DNA from: Olivibacter sp. SDN3
Lineage (GTDB): Bacteria; Bacteroidota; Bacteroidia; Sphingobacteriales; Sphingobacteriaceae
Length of the DNA stretch: 64,000 bases
Direction: 5' to 3'
Assembly: GCF_014334135.1 (NCBI RefSeq)
Contig: NZ_CP060497.1
Coordinates: 4,650,001-4,714,000, forward strand
Numbering within the stretch: position 1 is the stretch's first letter; each line of letters starts with the position of its first letter. The notes under the pieces are model-generated. The model was not told the DNA's origin. It saw only the letters and a program-made list of their open reading frames with translations, and did not search any database. Of the stretch, positions 15,897-23,825 are shown in pieces. The position numbers were made by a program, and so were the translations under genes.

Positions 15897-18263
15897 ATGG
15901 AACCACAAGAAATAAGAGCAGTTCAGAACACAAAATACCTATACAGCTGGGTGCCATTCTACAAGAAGGTGGTGGAGATGTTAGCTACCTATAAACACAA
16001 TCAGGTTGGTTTGATTGATGTACTGGCACAAATTGGTGTGGATCAACTGAATGATAAAGACGAAAACGGTGATATCCTATTAGATGAAATAGATCCATTG
16101 ACTTTTCTTTCCTATCTAAACAAATATGGGGATAACAAGCGTGTCCAATTGATGAACAATCTTTCTAAGTTATGGAATTTGGGCATTGAGATATATGATG
16201 CTTGTGGTATACCAACATCTAATGCGCAGAAAGTATGGCTATTTCCATATAAGCGGGATCGCCATAATCAAGAAATAACCAGATTATGGGCCTTTTTTGA
16301 TGCCGTCATGGAAGACCGTCTTAGTGATGATATTTTGCAAGATGTTATCACCATTCAAAGTATAGGGTGGACTAAGATTACTGAAGGATTGTTCTTGTTA
16401 AAGCCGAAAAAATATTTGCCGCTCAATAAAGTAGTCTTACCCCTATTGGCCGAGAAAGGCATCCAAACTAAATTTAGAAGTTTAGATGAAATTAAGAAAA
16501 TTAATGCGGCTGCAAAGGAGTCATTTAATCTTCCATTTTATCAATTATCTTATGAAGCGTGGCTATACGCTGATCGAGGTAAGAAGAAACACCGGTTCTG
16601 GCGTGTCGGAACTACCTCAGGCAGGAATAAACAAAGCGTATTAGAAGAAATGTATGAAAATAATGTCGTATCCATCGGATGGAATGATTTGGGAGATTTA
16701 TACAAGTTACCTACCCTGAATAAGTCAGCGCTTCAAAAAGAACTTATTCAAACATACGATCAAGATAAACGAACATCTTCGCGTAAAGCAGGAGAGATTC
16801 TTAATTTCGCCACGGACTTAAATCGCAATGATTATGTCGTTGCTATGGAGGGACATACGGTGAAAGCTATAGCGCGGGCGCTTGATGATAGGTACCATTA
16901 CGATGCATCATTAGTTTTTGCACATGTAAAGCCCGTTGAATGGTTGGCTAAGGATATCAATGACATCCAAATTTCTGAAGGTTTGCAGACCACTTTTGTT
17001 GAGCTTACCGCTAAGGATTCGATCAATAAACTTCAAGAATTATTGAATATTTCAGAAACGAAAAAAAAAGAGCTGGATAATATGGTTGACAAAGGTTCGT
17101 TAAACCAAATACTTTTCGGACCTCCGGGGACGGGAAAGACCTATAATAGCATTGATAAAGCCGTACACATAGCTACAGGGGAATCTGGAAATCATGCAGA
17201 AAATAAATTAATATTTGACCAACTGAGAATAGAAGGACAAATAGAGTTTGTCACCTTCCATCAAGGATATTCCTACGAGGATTTTATGGTGGGTATTAAA
17301 CCTAATACGGATACCGAACAGTTGACCTTCAAACCGCATAAAGGAATTTTCTATCGATTGGTAGAACGGGCAAAAGCAAATTACGTTGCTTACAAAAATA
17401 ACAAGCAGGAAGTAAAATCATTCGACATTGTCTTTGAAGATTTGATTGCTCCACTAGAAAAGGGTCAGACAATTGATATACCAATGGAAGGTGGTAACGC
17501 TTTTACCATTACAGACGTTGACAATGGCACCATACGCTTTAAAAAACCAAACGGCTCTGATCGGCATACCTTAAGCGTAGATACGTTAAAAGCAATTGTT
17601 GAAGGAAAACGACAGTTTCACTCTGGTTTGGGAGCTTATTATAAGCCGTTAGTACAACGGGTTCAGGAGCTGCAACAGCCTGTATCAGCCAATACCCCGT
17701 TGAAAAACTTCGTAATCATTATTGACGAAATCAACCGAGCCAATATATCTAAGGTATTTGGTGAACTGATCACCCTGCTCGAAGACGATAAGCGTATGGG
17801 AGCAGAAAATGCACTGGCCTTAGCTTTGCCGAATGGTGAGCCTGATTTCAGTATTCCCCCCAATGTTTATATTATCGGTACGATGAATACAGCCGATAAA
17901 TCAATTGCCTTAGTAGATATTGCGCTTCGTCGCCGTTTTGAGTTCGAAGGATATTATCCAGATTATGAAACATTAGCTAACTTTAATGCTGCGCACAGTA
18001 ACGTATTGCAAAGAGTTAATGAAGCCATCTATACACGTAAGAAAACAGCCGATTTTCTTATCGGCCATGGCTATTTTATGAAAACGGAACCCCTGGAGAC
18101 AATTTTGCTCAAAAAGGTCATTCCTCTGCTGATGGAATATTTTTCCGGACGCACAGAAGAAGTTCAATCTATTTTGAAGGCTGCAGGTATTAATGCAGAA
18201 TATAATACGCAGCGTTATATCTGGATTATAAATGCGACTATGTTCGATGAAACGCATAACTAG
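15897..18263 (+). CDS. mcrB: McrB-like AAA+ GTPase of a type IV restriction system
   Basis: The 788-residue protein has a long N-terminal specificity region (about 1-385). It includes a segment with FWRVGTTSGRNKQSVLEEMYEN and NDYVVAMEGHTVKAIARA that resembles an EVE/PUA-like modified-base reader. The C-terminal motor has Walker A FGPPGTGKT near 405, VIIIDEINRANISKVFGEL near 605, and the McrB hallmark MNTADKSIALVDIALRRRF near 661-680. McrB assembles as a GTP-driven ring that activates McrC to cut modified DNA. It starts 40 bp after the HNH gene and overlaps mcrC. Confidence 0.9.
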   Translation: MEPQEIRAVQNTKYLYSWVPFYKKVVEMLATYKHNQVGLIDVLAQIGVDQLNDKDENGDILLDEIDPLTFLSYLNKYGDNKRVQLMNNLSKLWNLGIEIYDACGIPTSNAQKVWLFPYKRDRHNQEITRLWAFFDAVMEDRLSDDILQDVITIQSIGWTKITEGLFLLKPKKYLPLNKVVLPLLAEKGIQTKFRSLDEIKKINAAAKESFNLPFYQLSYEAWLYADRGKKKHRFWRVGTTSGRNKQSVLEEMYENNVVSIGWNDLGDLYKLPTLNKSALQKELIQTYDQDKRTSSRKAGEILNFATDLNRNDYVVAMEGHTVKAIARALDDRYHYDASLVFAHVKPVEWLAKDINDIQISEGLQTTFVELTAKDSINKLQELLNISETKKKELDNMVDKGSLNQILFGPPGTGKTYNSIDKAVHIATGESGNHAENKLIFDQLRIEGQIEFVTFHQGYSYEDFMVGIKPNTDTEQLTFKPHKGIFYRLVERAKANYVAYKNNKQEVKSFDIVFEDLIAPLEKGQTIDIPMEGGNAFTITDVDNGTIRFKKPNGSDRHTLSVDTLKAIVEGKRQFHSGLGAYYKPLVQRVQELQQPVSANTPLKNFVIIIDEINRANISKVFGELITLLEDDKRMGAENALALALPNGEPDFSIPPNVYIIGTMNTADKSIALVDIALRRRFEFEGYYPDYETLANFNAAHSNVLQRVNEAIYTRKKTADFLIGHGYFMKTEPLETILLKKVIPLLMEYFSGRTEEVQSILKAAGINAEYNTQRYIWIINATMFDETHN

Positions 18264-19608
18264 CTTCGAATTCGGACCATCTTTCGACGTCACTTCCAGA
18301 AAGGAATTGGAGGGATACCTTCATGCGGTTTGGAAAGTCTATTACAGTTATGAAGATGGGGCTTCAACTTCACTCAGCCTGACTGAAGATAATGTTACTC
18401 GGCAAGGTATACTTCGGTTTGACGGTAATACTGCGAGAGCAAGAAATTTTATTGGATTCCTTCAAAGCGAGTATGAATCCATCGAGATATATCCGAAAAT
18501 ATTTCGTGGGGCTAATATGGAGAAGAGTGTGATGCTTAAACATCTCTTTTATTGGTTTGACTATTGTCGAAAATGGAAGTTTCCTTTCACGGACGTAAAC
18601 CTGAGTAACTTACAAGATATCGATCTACCCGAATTGATCCTAAATTTGATCGCTAATCAATTTCACGGAGTTGTTTCCACAAATCCGATTTCACTTTATC
18701 AAGACATGGAAGAGGCTATGCTGAAGCCAAAAGGTTCGATAAACTTCAACCGTTATATCTCAAACAGCATAGCTAATGGTAACTTTCATATGTTGGAGTG
18801 TGACCATCAGCCGATGGAATTCGATAATCGCCTTAATCGGACGATTAAATATGTCGCTCGGTTACTATTGGCCAAATCTTCATTTCCCGAAACCCGTCAA
18901 AAGTTGGAGGATATTATTTTCATATTGGATGAGGCAGAAGATCAGGTGTGCCAGGCCTCTTTTTTAGACCATATTCCAATCAGTCCGTTTTATCAGGACT
19001 ATCAAACAACAATCGGGTTGTGTCGTATGGTATTAGAGCAACATATCTATAATCACCATTATGAGGATTCAAAGCATTGGTCTCTACTTTTGCCGATGGA
19101 ATATGTGTTCGAGGATTTCATTGCAGGATTTCTCGAACGTTATTTTTCGGAAGATTGGGAAGTGAAATATCAAAAATCAGATATGTACTTGACGGATGAA
19201 AAGGCGTTTCAGATGCAACATGATATTTTTTTAGTGTCGAAGAAAGATAAATCGATTAAAATTATCGTTGACACTAAGTATAAGTTGCGAGGTAATTTTA
19301 AAGAGGATAAGAAAAAAGGGATAGCGCAAAATGATCTGTACCAAATGACTTCCTATGCATTTCGAAGAGACTGTAGCAGTGTACTACTCTTATATCCTAA
19401 TCAGTGTGATATTTTGAGTGAACCGGATATCTTTCATATTTCGAATGCTCATCAATCCCAAGTTATTAAAGTCACAGCAGCAGAAATTCCGTTTTGGTCG
19501 CTTTTTGGCCATCAAAATATAGATAGCGAACTTTATACCTCATTGTTGGTTTTATTAGCTAACCTATCGACTTCACAAACTCCAAATACCTATTTCCAGC
19601 TTCAGTAA
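18247..19608 (+). CDS. mcrC: McrC-like nuclease subunit
   Basis: The protein (453 residues from the start at 18247) contains an N-terminal SPFH-like beta region and a C-terminal PD-(D/E)xK nuclease. That nuclease includes VFEDFIAGFLERYF, MQHDIFLVSK with the aspartate, IIVDTKYK with the D-xK pair, and QNDLYQMTSYA. An upstream ATG at 18232 is possible, but 18247 (MKRITSFEF) gives a typical McrC N-terminus and a 17-bp overlap with mcrB. Its last 50 bp overlap the 3' end of the converging AlbA_2-like gene on the other strand. Confidence 0.9.
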   Translation: MKRITSFEFGPSFDVTSRKELEGYLHAVWKVYYSYEDGASTSLSLTEDNVTRQGILRFDGNTARARNFIGFLQSEYESIEIYPKIFRGANMEKSVMLKHLFYWFDYCRKWKFPFTDVNLSNLQDIDLPELILNLIANQFHGVVSTNPISLYQDMEEAMLKPKGSINFNRYISNSIANGNFHMLECDHQPMEFDNRLNRTIKYVARLLLAKSSFPETRQKLEDIIFILDEAEDQVCQASFLDHIPISPFYQDYQTTIGLCRMVLEQHIYNHHYEDSKHWSLLLPMEYVFEDFIAGFLERYFSEDWEVKYQKSDMYLTDEKAFQMQHDIFLVSKKDKSIKIIVDTKYKLRGNFKEDKKKGIAQNDLYQMTSYAFRRDCSSVLLLYPNQCDILSEPDIFHISNAHQSQVIKVTAAEIPFWSLFGHQNIDSELYTSLLVLLANLSTSQTPNTYFQLQ

Positions 19609-21178
19609 TCTTATACCGCTGATTAGGGTGGGTTTGATTTTCAGGATATTCCAGTTGAAGCCATCCTATTTTAAGCAGTGGAGTTAGGTAACGGTTTTTA
19701 TTCTTGGACTGTACACTAAGACCTATTTGAGTAAGTAAATCTCTGCTAGAAACCCATTGTGTGGCAGTTTCTAAAATAGGGATAACTTTATCATGTACCG
19801 TTCTATTGATTACCTCTTGAACTTGGTTACTAGCTTGGTTACTAGCTTGGTTACTCGGTAATTTAAAAAAAGCCACAACATCGCCTAATTCTTTAAATAC
19901 CAAATCTTTAACTTCGATACTAGCTTGGTCACTTTTTTCTTGACGGGCAGGTAGAATAGTCAAGAAATGGGTGCTTTGATCATCGGTTTCAAAAATAGGA
20001 TCAGGAGAATCGTTTTTATGCATAGTGCGGTATATGGTTGGAAAACCTGTACCTCGTCCTTCAGTAAGGTCCAATTCTTTTAAAAAATCACCGATACGAC
20101 GATTCCGATAATCCCGGGCAACTATCCGCCTTTGGTGATTTAGTATTTGAACATCCACGGGTGGAATTGGACCCGGAAAGCTTAATATTTCGATTTTATC
20201 TGGCCATACCTATACTTCAATTGGATTTCCGATTTCATAGCTCTTGTGATATACGGCATTAGATAGTGCTTCTTCAACAGCTTCATAAGGAAAGTTATAA
20301 AAGCGGATAGCCTCGGCCTGATAAGATACTTTGATTACATTTTCATGGATGACTGTCGCTTTTAGGAAAGCAAGGCAATCACGCAATTGTATATGTAATG
20401 GCCCTTTAAAATAATGCTCGCTAAATGACCGTCCGCTATCGTCTCGATGAACCACCAGCTCAATCCAAGCGCGGGAAAAGAACTTTTCGGGTGTACGATT
20501 GAAAAATAATAAGCCAACGTTAACAGGATAAAGATCTTCATTAGCTCCTTTGGCGATGTGCATGCTCCTGGACAATTCGGCTAGGGACATTTTTTGGCTT
20601 TCCTCATAAAGGTTGCTTTTTATTTCCTGCAAAAACGCCTGTATCAATCCCAAATCAAAATCATTTATTGTGGCCTGTCGGTTAATACGATCATCAAAAG
20701 GAATACGTGCGGTCAGCTCAATTAAACGTTGCAGGTTTTCTCCTTTGGCGATGATACTCCGTGAGCCATAACGGATATAGGAATAGCGTTGAGCACCCTT
20801 GCCTTGTGTACTTGGAGCTGTGTAAGGACGATGATCACCAGCTGGACACCATAGCACGAGTATGTGCCGTCCGTTTAATACATATGGCTGCATCCGTGGA
20901 AAATAGTTTGGTTGAAGCTGGTTAGCAAGCGATAAAACTTCACCTTGGATGCTATCTATTCGTTGCGGATCAATTCCTTCTGCAGGAAAAACAGCTTGTC
21001 CGTTTTGCTCAGCAATACCAATAACGATATATCCGCCGCCCCAATTATTGAGATCATTGGCAAAAGCACAGATCGTATGGATTACCTCTTCCGGATTCCA
21101 CCCACGTTTAAATTCCAAACGTTCCCATTCCACTACCTGTCCATGTAAAAGATCTTCAATATTAACGGGTAAAGCCAT
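19559..21178 (-). pseudogene. AlbA_2/Schlafen-like ATP-binding regulator split by an amber codon
   Basis: One continuous minus-strand frame of 540 codons is interrupted only by TAG at 20210-20212. Upstream of it, 322 residues include the AlbA_2 domain (WERLEFKRGWNPEEVIHTIC, then GGGYIVIGI) and the first part of a GHKL-like domain. Downstream the frame continues without any shift (VWPDKIEILSFPGPIPP, then GRGTGFPTIYRTM) to a winged-helix end. In relatives the segment reads roughly PIEV-R/K-V-PDRIEI, so the stop replaces one residue. The gene is either recently inactivated, read through, or carries a sequencing error. Such proteins often accompany restriction loci. Confidence 0.8.
19822..19857. 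repeat. Three 12-bp tandem repeats inside the AlbA_2-like gene
   Basis: The unit cttggttactag occurs at 19822-19833 and 19834-19845, with a third, imperfect copy from 19846. On the coding strand it encodes SNQA repeats. A further degenerate copy lies near 19919. Repeat numbers that are multiples of three keep the frame, so length can vary without loss of the gene. Confidence 0.85.
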
Positions 21179-21219
21179 CTGTTCTAAAATACAGTGTTAG
21201 GAAAATTAATTTGATTAAA

Positions 21220-21249
21220 CGAAGATAAGAAAGAAAATACAAAAGCCAA
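21220..21249 (-). promoter_or_regulatory. Promoter of the AlbA_2-like gene
   Basis: Read on the minus strand, TATCTTCG (21220-21227) is a near match to the -7 box TAnnTTTG. A TTGG at 21246-21249 stands about 18 bp upstream as a -33 element. Transcription would begin about 40 bp before the ATG at 21178. Confidence 0.5.
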
Positions 21250-22080
21250 TTCCTCCGGTCGGTTCATGCCTTTCGTTCGTACCTCACTCTAGGCATTCAC
21301 CCACCTACGGAAACCCACAGCAAGCGTATTCCCTCGATTGCTGATTTCCTTCATCCTTCCCTCATCATCTCTCTCGGTCATACCCTTGCTTTTATCCATT
21401 GCACACCCACCACACAGGAAATAAGGCATTCGTCGTCCTCCTTCCGCAAAGAATGTTGCCAATCCAAATAGGCCCTATTCATGATGTGTTTATTTTTAAG
21501 GCATTGAAATAGCGCCTATTTGCCCTTCGGGTGCTACGCAGATTGTCATCATCTTTGCCGGATCAGTCGTCCGCCTCATAGGCGGCTGCTCTGTCTGTCA
21601 TGAAGCTTCACTCCAGCGTACTCTTTTCGCTTCGCTCCATTCCGTTCCCTGTCATTCAGCACCATTCCATCCACCGCCGCTTCGTATTTGGCTCGCCTGC
21701 GGGTCGCTCGGGCTGCGGTGGCCATAGGCAGATCCAAAAGCAGCACAGCCCAAGGCATGCCTAGTCCACCTTGTGTAGGCGAGCTTTCGGCTGTCACTAT
21801 TTTTGAGAATACCCAAGACGCAATTCTAAACATCAAAAATACCGCCAGCCAAACCCACCTACATTTGCCGTTCCCCGATACTACGTCCTCTTAGCCCGGC
21901 ACCCTCGCTCCACTCGCAGACGGCTCGCGATGCTTGGTAAATGGATGCAACCCGCTACGCTCATTGCACCCATTTACCAGCCGTTTCCCGGTACGAGCTT
22001 CGCAAATTTCGTTTCCAAATAAAATCCTTGGAATAGAAATACGTATAGAAAGAAAAAAAAGTAAAGTAAAAATAATATGA
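21250..22080. other. C-rich non-coding stretch without a convincing gene
   Basis: This stretch is clearly richer in G+C than its surroundings and strongly C-over-G biased on the plus strand (for example the run from 21280 to 21420). Only short overlapping frames exist, none with a recognised domain or a good ribosome-binding context. Small inverted repeats occur, for example ccgcctcataggcgg near 21570, and a larger hairpin at 21935-21979. The composition suggests an RNA gene, a transfer origin or a degraded segment of the element. Nothing specific can be assigned. Confidence 0.5.
21935..21979. repeat. Hairpin with 15 of 16 paired bases
   Basis: The arms tggtaaatggatgcaa (21935-21950) and its complement at 21964-21979 pair except for one mismatch (21945 against 21969) and enclose a 13-nt loop, cccgctacgctca. 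There is no following T-run, so an ordinary terminator is unlikely. Confidence 0.7.
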
Positions 22081-22180
22081 GCTGGCTAAACAGCAAGTTC
22101 AAGGACGAGCTTTTCAGGAAAATCTCCATCCGCCTAATGGCGGTAGTATTTTACTGAAAAAACTTGCTTTATTAGCCAGC
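22081..22180. repeat. 100-nt long imperfect hairpin
   Basis: The ends gctggctaa/ttagccagc pair over 9 bp, followed by agcaagtt/aacttgct (8 bp), ttttcag/ctgaaaa (7 bp), further pairs, and a tip ccgcc-taat-ggcgg. One side has an 11-nt bulge (caaggacgagc). It lies about 50 bp beyond the stop of the minus-strand HEPN gene. It could be a structured RNA, a transfer-origin hairpin or a recombination site. Confidence 0.75.
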
Positions 22181-22228
22181 ATACATTTAGGAAATACTTT
22201 CTTTTTTCTCTTTTTCTTTTGGAATAGG

Positions 22229-22930
22229 TTATTCCAATGAGTTGAAATATATATCGCTCTTTTCTTCGCCAAAACGATGCCGTAACATATGTTTTTCAGC
22301 TATGTCTTCTATCGTTTTGAAATATTGGTATGTCCTCTTAAACTCTCGTAAATAACTATGAAGATGTCTGTGGATCTCTAAGTCTATATCCACATCCTTT
22401 TGAGCATAAATGTCTCTTAGAAATTGCTCTATTACAAGCATGAGATCCCAAGCTTCATCATAGGTCGGAAATAATTGGTCTGTCAAACGCCCAACTTCAG
22501 CATCTGTATGCGCATAATATTTATCTCGAAGAATCTTCAACTTATGGGTTGTACTGGAAGTATCCTTTGATTCTAGTATTGTTAATATCGGTTTAAAACA
22601 GTCTAGCGACACGTTAATATTAATATTCTTGTTGAGTATTTTGTTATACAGTTTCCCTATACCAAAAGCCCCGTTATTGGACAAGATCTTTGTAATTTCT
22701 AAGACGTATAATATCCAGCTTTTTCTGGACATTGCGTTATATATTGAAGATCTGTGCCCGATCAGATAGTCCAGGATATCTAAATCACATCTGAATGGCA
22801 TCTCTACTCCAAATTTTTGTAAATAACCTTTAGGACTACGCGTAAGATGCGCTTCGCCTAAATCTATTTTAGCTTTATAATAAAGCAAATAGATCGTTCC
22901 CAATATTTTATCAAACGGTGTTTTTTCCAT
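22229..22930 (-). CDS. HEPN-motif protein, AbiU2-like
   Basis: The 233-residue helical protein contains R135-x5-H141 (LRDKYYAHTD), the RNase motif of HEPN domains. A second conserved helical segment (YDEAWDLMLVIEQFLRDIYAQ) follows. The arrangement resembles AbiU2-like and other HEPN proteins with abortive-infection roles, in which an RNase is activated on infection. There is no adjacent MNT-type nucleotidyltransferase gene, so it would be a stand-alone HEPN. Its start codon is about 20 bp from the terminator of the next upstream unit. The family assignment rests mainly on the motif. Confidence 0.6.
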   Translation of the reverse strand: MEKTPFDKILGTIYLLYYKAKIDLGEAHLTRSPKGYLQKFGVEMPFRCDLDILDYLIGHRSSIYNAMSRKSWILYVLEITKILSNNGAFGIGKLYNKILNKNININVSLDCFKPILTILESKDTSSTTHKLKILRDKYYAHTDAEVGRLTDQLFPTYDEAWDLMLVIEQFLRDIYAQKDVDIDLEIHRHLHSYLREFKRTYQYFKTIEDIAEKHMLRHRFGEEKSDIYFNSLE

Positions 22931-22951
22931 ATTTAAGCATAATTCTTTACT

Positions 22952-22982
22952 AAAAAAAGCCCGGCATTTCTACCGAGCTTTC
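22952..22982 (-). terminator. Terminator of the DUF5675 cassette
   Basis: On the minus strand, agctcgg and ccgggct form a 7-bp stem (one G-U pair) around tagaaatg and are followed by a run of seven T. It lies between the end of the four-gene cassette (23007) and the HEPN gene start (22930), so the HEPN gene needs its own promoter. Confidence 0.8.
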
Positions 22983-22990
22983 GTTATGAA

Positions 22991-23009
22991 TAAAGCCACC
23001 ACAACTTTA
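22991..23009. repeat. 19-bp direct repeat, copy 1
   Basis: The sequence taaagccaccacaacttta occurs here and again, identical and in the same orientation, at 25308-25326. This copy ends with the stop codon of the small membrane protein gene. The ends taaag/cttta are themselves inverted. Confidence 0.9.
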
Positions 23010-23180
23010 TTTATTTTTACGTTTCACCAAATTTGCCAGCAATAAAGATACAAAAAAACTGACCACTGCTCCAACGATTGCCAGCAAAACCGTGCGGATA
23101 ATATCGCCAATGATCAATGTGGGAAAAATTCCCATGAGCAAACCGCCACAGGTTCCCATACCTACAGCAGATTTATTCAT
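23007..23180 (-). CDS. Small membrane protein (57 residues)
   Basis: The likely start is the ATG at 23180 (MNKSAVGMGTCGG) rather than an upstream in-frame ATG. The product has two hydrophobic segments (GGLLMGIFPTLIIGDII and VLLAIVGAVVSFFVSLLLA) and a basic tail (KRKNK). It overlaps the preceding gene by 8 bp and is the last gene of a four-gene unit. Size and layout are holin-like, but no family was recognised. Confidence 0.6.
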   Translation of the reverse strand: MNKSAVGMGTCGGLLMGIFPTLIIGDIIRTVLLAIVGAVVSFFVSLLLANLVKRKNK

Positions 23181-23415
23181 CGGGAACCTCCTCCGGATTT
23201 TCTTTTGTTTCTTTATCATCCACCGTAACCTGGCTGATAGCGGAGAGTACACCACCGGCCACAGTTAAATAACCTCCAATGGTAACTATTGCCGCCGGTA
23301 GGGCTACCGGGGCGGTCGCGATTGCTGCTCCCATCGCTGCGACAATCAGCCCTATGCTGCGCAGGGTCTTAAAAAACTTGGGAGTGGGCGCCTGCGCTCT
23401 TTCTATTACGTTCAT
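23173..23415 (-). CDS. Small membrane protein (80 residues)
   Basis: The start chosen is MNVIERAQAP at 23415, which overlaps the end of the DUF5675 gene by 4 bp. The protein has a hydrophobic, alanine- and glycine-rich middle (SIGLIVAAMGAAIATAPVAL, then AAIVTIGGYLTVAGGVLSAIS) and an acidic C-terminus (KETKENPEEVPDE). Two transmembrane segments are likely. It is part of a tightly overlapped cassette and has no recognised family. Confidence 0.6.
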   Translation of the reverse strand: MNVIERAQAPTPKFFKTLRSIGLIVAAMGAAIATAPVALPAAIVTIGGYLTVAGGVLSAISQVTVDDKETKENPEEVPDE

Positions 23416-23825
23416 TTTTCTTCCTTTTTTAAAATCACCAAATTCACCTCTTTTTCTTGGTCCAATGCCGAGTAGATACATTGTTTGAATTTGTCAAATG
23501 CCAATCGTGACTGTGTTCCCATGCCGGCACCCGATAGTTGGCTAACCGGTGCTATACATCCTCTTAATTCCTTCTTCGCGTCATTCGCTGGATGGAATAA
23601 GATCGCGCTGCGTTCTGGCACGTCTTTTACGGCCACATGCCAGCCAAACTTTTTGCTGTATCGCTTGGCCAGTGGATAGCTTCCTTCCGGGATACAGGAA
23701 GTATTGCGGACATTATCGCGCCAGGGCAGTTCAATGGTATAACAAATCAATTCGCCATCTATCCAGACCTCACCATTCGTACCCTGCTCACTATAAGTCC
23801 GCAACAGTTCGACCACTACCATCAT
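23412..23825 (-). CDS. DUF5675 family protein
   Basis: This 137-residue protein matches DUF5675 by its pattern: ELLRTYSEQGTNGEVWIDG, CYTIELPWRDN, SCIPEGSYPL, HVAVKDVPERSAILFHPAN and LRGCIAPVS. The family is known from phages and bacteria and has no firmly established activity that I can cite. The invariant histidine and cysteine hint at an enzyme, but that is inference. It shares one base with the preceding gene and overlaps the next by 4 bp, so the four genes are one transcription unit. Confidence 0.75.
   Translation of the reverse strand: MMVVVELLRTYSEQGTNGEVWIDGELICYTIELPWRDNVRNTSCIPEGSYPLAKRYSKKFGWHVAVKDVPERSAILFHPANDAKKELRGCIAPVSQLSGAGMGTQSRLAFDKFKQCIYSALDQEKEVNLVILKKEEK

Noticed and set aside
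21576-21894. Overlapping short frames on both strands in the C-rich stretch
   Set aside because: They are open mainly because of the biased composition, have no ribosome-binding context or recognisable domain, and lie opposite one another. I kept the stretch as non-coding.
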